In this document: one piece after another, positions 18,040-24,951 of the stretch
How the letters are laid out: every line of letters begins with the position of its first letter
Position numbering within the stretch: the stretch's first letter is position 1
From: Cryobacterium sp. M96
Lineage (GTDB): Bacteria; Actinomycetota; Actinomycetes; Actinomycetales; Microbacteriaceae
Length of the DNA: 64,000 nt
Direction: 5' to 3'
Assembly (NCBI RefSeq): GCF_002929845.1
Contig: NZ_PJJS01000052.1
Location: 1 to 64,000, forward strand
Notes under the pieces: generated by a model
Database searches by the model: none
What the model was told of the DNA's origin: nothing
Seen by the model: the letters and a program-made list of their open reading frames with translations, nothing else
Program-made: the position numbers and the translations under genes

Positions 18040-19002
18040 ATGAAGATAGTCATCACAGACTGCGACCATCCGCAGACAGCCGAAGAAACCGCTGTGGCTC
18101 GGGCGCACGGCGTCGAACTGGTTCTCGCCCAATGCCGCACCGAGGACGATGTGATTGCCGCCGGCAGGGACGCGGACGGCCTGGTTGTTCAATATGCACC
18201 CATCACGGAAACCGTGCTTGCGGCACTGCCCCAGCTGAAAGCCATTGGCCGATACGGGGTCGGATACGACACCGTGGACGTGCCGGCAGCCACAAGGCAC
18301 GGTGTGGCGGTGTGCAACGTTCCGGACTATGGAACCGAGGATGTCAGCGATCACGCGATCGCTCTGGCGGTCAGCCTGGAACGTGGCATCGTACGTTTCG
18401 ACAGGCAGGTGCGTCACGGCAATAGCCGGATCGATGACCTTCGACCGCTTCACCGCATCAGCACCAGGGTTTTCGGAGTCGTTGGCCTCGGTCTCATCGG
18501 ATCCGCCACCGCCCGCAAGGCCCGTGGACTGGGCTACACCGTTATTGCGCATGATCCCGCACTTCCCGTTGATGGAGTCAGCAGTGAGGGCATCCCACTC
18601 GTTGGCTTGGACGAGCTGTACGCCACCGCCAACGTCGTGTCCGTACACGTGCCACTAAACGACGCCACCCGGCACCTCATAGATTCTCAGGCGCTCGGGA
18701 AGTTCTTGCCCGGAGCGATTCTCATCAATACCTGCCGGGGCGGCGTCGTCGACACGGATGCACTCGTGGATGCACTGGCGAGCGGTCGGCTGAAGGGCGC
18801 GGGGCTGGATGTTTTCGAGGAAGAACCCGTGCCGGTGAACAGCCCCTTGCTGCACGCGGAAAACGCCGTGCTCACCCCCCACGTCGCGTGGTACAGCGAG
18901 GAGTCATATAGCGAGTTGAAGACTCGCACCATCGAAAACGTCATTGAGGTGTGCGCCGGTCGCACCCCCCGCAACATCCTCAACAGGGAAGTCCTGGTAT
19001 GA
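18040..19002 (+). CDS. D-2-hydroxyacid dehydrogenase (CtBP-like)
   Basis: 320 residues from ATG 18040 (MKIVITDCDHPQ); the TTG at 18031 is an alternative. NAD-binding Rossmann motif VVGLGLIGSATARKA; substrate loop IGRYGVGYDTVDV; catalytic Arg in NTCRGGVVD, Glu in LDVFEEEPVP, His in TPHVAWYSEES. This pattern matches C-terminal-binding-protein-like 2-hydroxyacid dehydrogenases. In context it may reduce or oxidise a 2-keto/2-hydroxy sugar acid. First gene of the rightward operon; its stop overlaps the next ATG by 4 bases (ATGA). Confidence 0.88.
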   Translation: MKIVITDCDHPQTAEETAVARAHGVELVLAQCRTEDDVIAAGRDADGLVVQYAPITETVLAALPQLKAIGRYGVGYDTVDVPAATRHGVAVCNVPDYGTEDVSDHAIALAVSLERGIVRFDRQVRHGNSRIDDLRPLHRISTRVFGVVGLGLIGSATARKARGLGYTVIAHDPALPVDGVSSEGIPLVGLDELYATANVVSVHVPLNDATRHLIDSQALGKFLPGAILINTCRGGVVDTDALVDALASGRLKGAGLDVFEEEPVPVNSPLLHAENAVLTPHVAWYSEESYSELKTRTIENVIEVCAGRTPRNILNREVLV

Positions 19003-20057
19003 CCAACTCATCATCATCAGCCGCAAAGAATGAAATGAGAGCTGCCGTGTGGATCGGCCCCGACTCCCTCCACGTGCGCACAGTCCCGATGCCGACCGTG
19101 CCCAAGGGCCACGCCCTGGTGAGAATCGAACTCACCGGGCTGTGCGGCACGGACTTCAGTATCCTTCATGGAACCCATCCGCGGGCCGCCGCGCCCGCGA
19201 TTCTCGGGCATGAGATCACCGGAATAGTGGAAACAGCAAGCGAGGGTAGCCCGGCTGTCGGCACTCGCGTCGCCGTGGAACCGCTGGTCACCTGTGGGTC
19301 CTGTGGCCCATGTAAAGCCGGGAACTCACACGTCTGCACGAAACTGAGGCTGCATGGAATCGACTCGCCAGGTTCACTCGCGGAATATGTCGCCCTTCCC
19401 GTGGGGTCACTGATTCCGATTGACGCGCGTGTTCCCTTGCGTGAGGCGGCGTTGGCGGAACCACTTGCAGTGGCGGTGCACGCGGTGCACCGATCCGGGC
19501 TCGCGGGCGGTGAAACAGTGATGGTATTCGGTGCGGGGCCGATCGGTATCCTGACGGCCCTGGTGGCACGCAACGCGGGAGCCGGGCAGATCCTGATCTC
19601 GGAACCGAGCGAGGAGCGACGGCTCGTCGCTGCAGACCTGGGCTTCGAGACAGTGCCGGGCAACGCTGACCCCGTAGAGTGCATCCTTCAGTCAACGGAA
19701 GGCGCGGGCGCCGACATCGTTTTTGACTCCGCAGCCCACCCCTCGGTGGCCGCTAACTTGGGCAAGAGCGTGCGTGTGCTAGGAACGATCGTCCTGGTCG
19801 GGGTCTACAAGAAGCCCGCTGAGGTCGATCTCCAGGCACTGACATTTGCCGAGAACACCGTCGTTGGTGTGCGTGTCTACACCCGCGCTGACTTCGAAGA
19901 AGCCGTTGCGCTGATCGAATCGGGGGTGCTTGGACTGGAACGCATCCCTGTCGAGGTGTTTCCACTCGATCACGTCGCGGAGGCCTTCGAGCGGGCCATG
20001 GCGGCATCGGGCTGCCTAAAGGTATACGTCAGTTCACAAGAGGCGGTGGCATCATGA
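18999..20057 (+). CDS. Zinc-dependent medium-chain alcohol/polyol dehydrogenase
   Basis: 352 residues; start at ATG 18999 in an ATGA overlap (MTNSSSSAAKNEMR). Catalytic zinc site GLCGTDFSIL with GHEITG; structural zinc site CGSCGPCKAGNSHVC; NAD-binding VMVFGAGPIGILTALVA. Resembles sorbitol/threonine/galactitol-phosphate dehydrogenases. Expected to oxidise a hydroxyl of a sugar alcohol or sugar acid with NAD. Its stop overlaps the next gene ATG (20054) by 4 bases, so five consecutive rightward genes are translationally coupled. Confidence 0.9.
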   Translation: MTNSSSSAAKNEMRAAVWIGPDSLHVRTVPMPTVPKGHALVRIELTGLCGTDFSILHGTHPRAAAPAILGHEITGIVETASEGSPAVGTRVAVEPLVTCGSCGPCKAGNSHVCTKLRLHGIDSPGSLAEYVALPVGSLIPIDARVPLREAALAEPLAVAVHAVHRSGLAGGETVMVFGAGPIGILTALVARNAGAGQILISEPSEERRLVAADLGFETVPGNADPVECILQSTEGAGADIVFDSAAHPSVAANLGKSVRVLGTIVLVGVYKKPAEVDLQALTFAENTVVGVRVYTRADFEEAVALIESGVLGLERIPVEVFPLDHVAEAFERAMAASGCLKVYVSSQEAVAS

Positions 20058-20806
20058 GCGCATTCGACCTGACCGGTAAGACCGCCGTGGTGACCGGAGC
20101 CTCTCGGGGCATCGGATTGGCAATTGCATCAGGCCTTGTTGGTGCCGGTTCTGATGTCATCGCCCTGCAGCGTGGCGACATTCCAGAGTCTCTGCTGAGC
20201 CTGGCTGCCGCGACGGGGCGCCGTGTCACGCGAATCAGCGTGGACCTGTCGGAGAGCGAGTCAATCGCCGAAGCGATCCGCGTCGTCCTCGCCTCAAACC
20301 ACGTCGACATTCTGGTCAATAACGCCGGCACTCAGGTGCGGCACGACGCAGTGGTGTTCCCCCTCGACGACTTCGACGCAGTGATGAACGTCAACCTCCG
20401 CGCAGTCTTTCAACTGTGCACAGGATTCGGCGCCGCCATGCTGGAGCGGGGCGAAGGAAAAGTCATCAACTTAGCTTCGCTCCTCTCTTTTCAAGGCGGA
20501 CTGCGTGTTCCCGCATATGCGGCGTCCAAAGGAGCCGTCGCCCAATTGACCAAGGCACTGTGCAACGAATGGGCGGCTCGCGGAGTCAACGTCAATGCGA
20601 TCGCTCCGGGCTACTTCGCCACAGAAATGAATTCCGCCCTCCTGGCAGATGAAGAACGTAGCGAGCAGATCTCAGCGCGAATTCCGGCCGGTCGGTGGGG
20701 AGCTGCCGACGATATCGCCGGTGCGGCGATTTTCCTCGCCTCACGCGCATCGGATTACGTCCACGGTGTGGTCATTCCGGTCGACGGCGGATGGATGGCA
20801 CGGTAG
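20054..20806 (+). CDS. Short-chain dehydrogenase (KduD/gluconate 5-dehydrogenase-like)
   Basis: 250 residues from ATG 20054. SDR motifs: TGASRGIGLAIA, NNAGTQ, LASLLSFQGG with catalytic Ser, YAASKGAVA with Tyr/Lys. The region around AIAPGYFATEMNSALL and the ending VIPVDGGWMAR are typical of 2-deoxy-D-gluconate 3-dehydrogenase (KduD) and gluconate 5-dehydrogenase relatives. It probably interconverts keto and hydroxy sugar acids. It ends in TAGTG, where the G of the TAG is the first base of the GTG start of the aldolase gene. Confidence 0.88.
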   Translation: MSAFDLTGKTAVVTGASRGIGLAIASGLVGAGSDVIALQRGDIPESLLSLAAATGRRVTRISVDLSESESIAEAIRVVLASNHVDILVNNAGTQVRHDAVVFPLDDFDAVMNVNLRAVFQLCTGFGAAMLERGEGKVINLASLLSFQGGLRVPAYAASKGAVAQLTKALCNEWAARGVNVNAIAPGYFATEMNSALLADEERSEQISARIPAGRWGAADDIAGAAIFLASRASDYVHGVVIPVDGGWMAR

Positions 20807-21474
20807 TGAATATTCAGAGGCCCGCCGTTTCCACCCTGCTCGCCGCGACACCGGTTCTGGCCGTGCTCAGGGCAAGTCATGCACGTGAGTACGCGCCCGT
20901 GATCGAAGCACTCGCCACAGGCGGTGTGCGGTCGATTGAGCTGACGCTCAGTACCGAGGGTGTGGTCGAAGAACTTCCTGCACTGCTCGCCCGCTTCGGC
21001 GGAGACGTTGAAATCGGTGTTGGCACGATCGTGGACGTCGCCCAGGCGGTGGAGTGTCTAGATCTAGGCGCGCAATTCATTGTGACTCCTACGACGAATC
21101 CTGACGTCGTGCGCACTTGCGTCGACCGAGCTGTTCCTGTATTTCCCGGTGGAATGACTCCGTCAGAGTTGTTTTCGGGCTGGCAGGCAGGCGCCACGGC
21201 AGTGAAAGTGTTCCCAGCTTCAAGAGTGGGGATTGGATATCTCAGCCTGATTTGGGGACCCTTCCCGCGGATGGAGATCGTCCCTTCCGGCGGTGTAACC
21301 CTAGAGGAGGCGCCTGCGTGGATCACGGCCGGGGCCTGTGCCGTGAGTCTAGGCAGCCCTCTTCTAGGGGATGCGTTCTCGGGTGGCGACCTCGGCGCAC
21401 TCGAGGAGCGAGCCAGGACATTGACCGCAAGCGTCCTCGAGGCCGTCGCTGCACGCTCGTCGGTGCGAGCATGA
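20806..21474 (+). CDS. KDPG/KDPGal-type aldolase (Eda/DgoA family)
   Basis: 222 residues from the GTG at 20806 (reads VNIQRPAVSTLL); the longer frame to 20695 overlaps the SDR gene. A class I aldolase of the KDPG family: IELTLS (catalytic Glu), GVGTIVD, IVTPTTNPDV, FPGGMTPSEL and VKVFPAS with the Schiff-base Lys, then PSGGVTLEEAP. It would cleave a phosphorylated 2-keto-3-deoxy acid to pyruvate and a triose phosphate (or aldehyde). The stop overlaps the kinase ATG (ATGA at 21471). Confidence 0.9.
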   Translation: MNIQRPAVSTLLAATPVLAVLRASHAREYAPVIEALATGGVRSIELTLSTEGVVEELPALLARFGGDVEIGVGTIVDVAQAVECLDLGAQFIVTPTTNPDVVRTCVDRAVPVFPGGMTPSELFSGWQAGATAVKVFPASRVGIGYLSLIWGPFPRMEIVPSGGVTLEEAPAWITAGACAVSLGSPLLGDAFSGGDLGALEERARTLTASVLEAVAARSSVRA

Positions 21475-22421
21475 CGCGAGACATTGACGTTGTCACCCTC
21501 GGCGAAACCATGGCGCTCATCAAGGCGAACGCCACGGGTTCTCTCGCGCATCAATCGGCCCTTGGCTTGTCCGTTGGTGGCGCAGAGAGCAATTGCGCTA
21601 TTGCTTTGCGCCGTCTCGGCACATCTGTGACTTGGATCGGTCGTGTCGGCGCTGACAGCCTAGGAGAGCGAGTACTCCGGGAATTACGCGCCGAGGGGGT
21701 CGTCGTGCACGGCATCATCGACCCGATTGCCCCAACGGGTCTCATGATCAAGGAACGACGAACCGCAGATTCGATCAAGGTCGTGTACTACCGCTCGGGC
21801 AGCGCAGGTTCACGGCTCTCCCCCTCGGACGTCGATACGGTGGCGATCTCATCGGCAAAAATTCTGCACGTCACCGGCATCACCGCCGGGCTCTCCGCAT
21901 CAGCGGCTGACGCAGTTGATTTCGCCGTCTCATGCGCGAAGGAGGCCGGCACCCTGGTCTCATTCGATTACAACTACCGTTCGGCTCTGTGGGCACCTCC
22001 GGCAGCGGCAGCGGCCTTCCGCCGCCTCACCGAGCAGGCGGACCTGGTATTCGCCGGCGATGATGAAGCCGCGCTTGTCGTAGGCCCGGGAACTCCACGC
22101 GACCAGGCATCAGCTCTCGCTGAACTCGGACCGCGACATGCCGTAATCAAGCTCGGAGCACGCGGATCCGTCGCCCTTATCCATGGGGAGTACTTCGAAC
22201 AGCCGGCCATCCCGGTGCGCGCGGTTGACACTGTGGGCGCGGGTGACGCCTTTGTCGCAGGCTATCTTTCTGACCTACTGCGCGGGGTGACCCCGGAGGA
22301 ACGGCTGCTGACAGCCGCGACCGTCGGAGCTTTCGCGTGCACGGTCGAAGGTGACTGGGAAGGCAACCCAGTCAGGGACGAGCTGGGCCTGTTACACGCC
22401 GTGGAGAATGTGCGTCGGTAG
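21471..22421 (+). CDS. PfkB-family 2-keto-3-deoxygluconate-type kinase
   Basis: 316 residues from ATG 21471 (MTRDIDVVTLGETMALI). Ribokinase/PfkB fold with the N-terminal signature region VGGAESNCAIALRRLG and the C-terminal PfkB signature DTVGAGDAFVAGYL containing the catalytic Asp. The pattern GETM near the start and FDYNYRSALW is characteristic of KDG kinases. It would phosphorylate the 2-keto-3-deoxy acid made by the dehydratase, ahead of the aldolase encoded just upstream. Last gene of the rightward operon; no clear terminator follows. Confidence 0.9.
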   Translation: MTRDIDVVTLGETMALIKANATGSLAHQSALGLSVGGAESNCAIALRRLGTSVTWIGRVGADSLGERVLRELRAEGVVVHGIIDPIAPTGLMIKERRTADSIKVVYYRSGSAGSRLSPSDVDTVAISSAKILHVTGITAGLSASAADAVDFAVSCAKEAGTLVSFDYNYRSALWAPPAAAAAFRRLTEQADLVFAGDDEAALVVGPGTPRDQASALAELGPRHAVIKLGARGSVALIHGEYFEQPAIPVRAVDTVGAGDAFVAGYLSDLLRGVTPEERLLTAATVGAFACTVEGDWEGNPVRDELGLLHAVENVRR

Positions 22422-22564
22422 GGAGAGAAATGTCGGCGCGGCTCGTGACCGTGCAGGCGCATTGGGGTCCTTGGGCACCGTCCAAACAGACGTGCACGTG
22501 CGTTGCCCATAATAGAGGGTGTCCGCGGCCGGGGCCCATGCCCACTATTGAGGTCCGCCATCCC

Positions 22565-23360
22565 TGGGTAGCGGAGCTAGTCCTACGAGTCATCGACTGA
22601 CTGTTGACGGTGCGGGAAGAGGCTTGGCTCGCCGTCCGTCCCGGACAATTCCTGTACAGCTCCACGTCGTCAGGCGGCATCGACGTCCGCACGATCGGGG
22701 CGGTTGTGTCCTTGCGGCGATGGAGGTGTCCTTGGTCGGGATCGCAGTTGCGGAAGGGCCCGTTACCTGTGTCGAAGATGACGGCGGTATGGCGGTCCCA
22801 GTGGTTGATCCACCACGACGACACGGCGCCGGCGTCGCCGTCCATGACGCTGGCGTCAGCTTGCATGCTGGCCTGCCAGAGGGCCTTAAACCGGGCAATG
22901 ACCTCCGGGTGCAGCCACCACTGGGTGCACCACGGAGTCGGTTTGGTGCCGACGACCTCGACGGTGGCGAGGTGACGGGTGAGCCAGTCGAGGAACATTT
23001 GGCTTACGTGGACCGCGGCCTCTTCAGGTCTGACGAGTTGTCGTCGTCATACCCAGCCATGGGCCGCAACCTCCGCTGCAGCGGTGTCGTCCGGCACGGC
23101 GATAGGCGTCGGTGCGAGATTCGGTGTCCTGGTCGGGACGCGGTTGATCGTGGTGGTGAGGGTTTTGTCGCGGAACCAGGGGAAGGTATTGACCATGATG
23201 GGTCGGCATTTAGAGCTGAAGACGATGGCACGCCATTCGAGGAAGGAGCCGAGGACGGAGATGTTGAGGGTGCTGACCTTGCGCTGGCGGGCCGATTGTT
23301 GCGACTCCGATCGTGCGTTCGAGCATGCGAAAGGGTCCTCGTCACGTGCCGCGTGGAATC
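22565..23360 (-). pseudogene. DUF4913-domain protein interrupted by an in-frame TGA
   Basis: The minus frame encodes PEEAAVHVSQMFLDWLTRHL, TPWCTQWWLHPEVIARFKAL, SSWWINHWDRHTAVIF and GPFRNCDPD, the DUF4913 domain common on actinobacterial mobile elements. Just upstream, in the same frame, a TGA at 23047-23049 is preceded by strongly GC3-biased coding sequence (STLNISVLGSFLEWRAIVF, RPIMVNTFPWFRDKTLTTT). The domain begins before the ATG at 22998, so one gene with a nonsense codon is more likely than two genes. Both outer limits are approximate: no clear start upstream, and the 3' end decays near 22565. Confidence 0.6.
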
Positions 23361-23433
23361 CGCTGTCGCCGGGGATTGCGTCCCGGTGACGGGCCTGAGG
23401 GTCAAGTCGGGGTGCGAGCGCAGTGTGTCCGTC

Positions 23434-23553
23434 ATGGACGACGAGCTGGGTGTGCCGAACTGTGAACGGTGCCTGGTGCCCATGGTGATTGAGGGCGCAG
23501 ATGAAGGCCCGTACTGGTGCTGCCCGGAGTGCCGTATCGTTCGGCTGGCTTGA
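23434..23553 (+). CDS. Small zinc-ribbon-like protein, 39 residues
   Basis: The plus frame ends MDDELGVPNCERCLVPM then VIEGADEGPYWCCPECRIV. Two CxxC pairs (CERC and CPEC) about 20 residues apart look like a small zinc ribbon. The ATG at about 23434 is a guess; a longer plus frame exists but its upstream composition looks like a shadow of the minus-strand DUF4913 pseudogene. Function unknown. Confidence 0.4.
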   Translation: MDDELGVPNCERCLVPMVIEGADEGPYWCCPECRIVRLA

Positions 23554-23635
23554 CGTCCCCTTCAGTGATGTTGCTCAGAAGGTGTCGGGACGATTTCATT
23601 GCTGATCAGGCCGGGGGAGAGCTAGTTTCAACTGC

Positions 23636-23797
23636 ATGTGCGGCAGATACGTGGTCCCCAATACGACAGACGAGCTACTGAGCCTCTTCGACGCCACCGG
23701 CGCCAACACGGCTGACTGGAAGCCCTCGTACAGTGTTGCCCCCACGGACCCGGCACCTATCGTGCGCGAATGGATGCACGACGAAACGGTGCAGTAA
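23636..23797 (+). pseudogene. SRAP (HMCES/YedK) gene, N-terminal fragment
   Basis: 53 residues starting MCGRYVVPNTTDELLSLFD, then WKPSYSVAPTDPAPIV. This is the N-terminus of SOS-response-associated peptidases (SRAP), whose Cys2 cross-links abasic sites in single-stranded DNA. Family members have about 220-250 residues with later conserved Asn, Glu and His. Here the frame stops at a TAA (23795) after HDETVQ and no recognisable continuation follows to 24000. Cys2 and the first motif remain but the active site is incomplete. Confidence 0.75.
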
Positions 23798-24020
23798 CAC
23801 AGCTGGAGCGTTGAACGGTTGTCGCGCTAAAGGTACCTGAGGGCGAATCCTCAACGGGCGAGTCATACGGGCACGTCCCGCCCAAGCGCGATGCGCAACC
23901 CAGTCGTCGCGGGGGAGTATCCGCAGGGCGTCCCTCTTGCGGATCGATGGGACTGCCTACCCAAGCTGCGATTGAGCGTTGGATGCGCTGCCTAACGGCG
24001 TATCGCTGTGCCGTCGGGCC

Positions 24021-24045
24021 TCTGGCCAGATAACCTCTGGCCAGA
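24021..24045. promoter_or_regulatory. Two tandem copies of a 10-bp palindrome, possible operator
   Basis: TCTGGCCAGA occurs at 24021-24030 and 24036-24045, each a perfect palindrome within a 15-bp direct repeat. They sit about 29 bases upstream of the ATG at 24074. Spacing and position suggest a binding site for a dimeric regulator or a promoter-overlapping element. No regulator gene is adjacent. Confidence 0.45.
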
Positions 24046-24073
24046 TATGTTGCACTGCCCCTACAGTGAAGTC

Positions 24074-24853
24074 ATGTTGCACTCAACTCGGCAAGGCTCC
24101 GGTAAGCCACTCCTGCTGATCCATGGGGTCGGTTCCAGTATTGGCAACTGGAACCCGGTAATCCCGGCGCTGGCCGCTGAACGTGATGTCATCGCCGTCG
24201 ACCTCCCCGGCTGCGGCGAATCCGCGCCGCTGACCGGCGAAACCACCATTGCCACGCTGACCGATTCCGTCGAAGCCTTTATCCGCGACGCGGAACTGGG
24301 TGACCTTGATCTGGTAGGCAGCTCCATGGGCGCCCGGATGGTAATGGAAATGGCACGCCGCGGGCACGCTGGCACCACGGTCGCACTGGACCCTGGTGGA
24401 TTCTGGAATGACCGCCAGGCAGCGATCTTTGGTACAAGCATCAAGGCATCCGTCGCACTGGTGCGCCGCATCCAACCGGCGCTTCCCTTCCTCACGGGCA
24501 ACCCTGTGGGTCGCACGGCCCTGTTTGCACAGTTCTCCGCCCACCCCTGGAAGCTGCCACAGGATCTGGTCCTGCACGAGCTTCGCGGGTTCAAGACATC
24601 GACCAGCCTGGACCCGGCCCTCAACGCGCTGATTCACGGACCCCGCCAGGAAGGCGCACCGGCCGGTTCACTCAAGGGCAAAGTGGTCATTGGATGGGGG
24701 CGGAAGGACAAGGTCACCGTTCCCAGTGAGGCGGCGCGGGCCACGGAGCTGTTCCCGGATGCAACGCTGCACTGGTTCGAAAACTGCGGTCACTTCCCGC
24801 ACTGGGACCAACCAACGGAAGCGGCGCGCCTGATTCTCGATAGCACCGGCTGA
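24074..24853 (+). CDS. Alpha/beta-fold hydrolase
   Basis: 259 residues from ATG 24074 (MLHSTRQGSGKPLLLIHG); the frame extends to 24008 but that part crosses the palindromic repeats. Motifs: oxyanion region HGVGSSIGNW, nucleophile elbow GSSMGARM (Ser), acidic residue in GRKDKVTVP, and His in NCGHFPHWDQP. This is a complete Ser-Asp-His triad. The reaction is probably hydrolysis of an ester or a related bond, but the substrate is unknown. It stands alone between a broken SRAP gene and the convergent molybdopterin oxidoreductase. Confidence 0.85.
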   Translation: MLHSTRQGSGKPLLLIHGVGSSIGNWNPVIPALAAERDVIAVDLPGCGESAPLTGETTIATLTDSVEAFIRDAELGDLDLVGSSMGARMVMEMARRGHAGTTVALDPGGFWNDRQAAIFGTSIKASVALVRRIQPALPFLTGNPVGRTALFAQFSAHPWKLPQDLVLHELRGFKTSTSLDPALNALIHGPRQEGAPAGSLKGKVVIGWGRKDKVTVPSEAARATELFPDATLHWFENCGHFPHWDQPTEAARLILDSTG

Positions 24854-24951
24854 GCTGCGGCTGAGCGCCCGGGCGGAGCCACCTACGGCTGAGTTGGCTT
24901 CAGAAAGGTGGAACCGGCGACGGCTGGGGATGATGCATGCAGGGAACAGCA

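Noticed and set aside
22624..23400. Long plus-strand frame upstream of the small zinc-ribbon protein
   Set aside because: The minus strand here has a clear DUF4913 domain and better third-position bias; only the last 39 codons of the plus frame look genuine.
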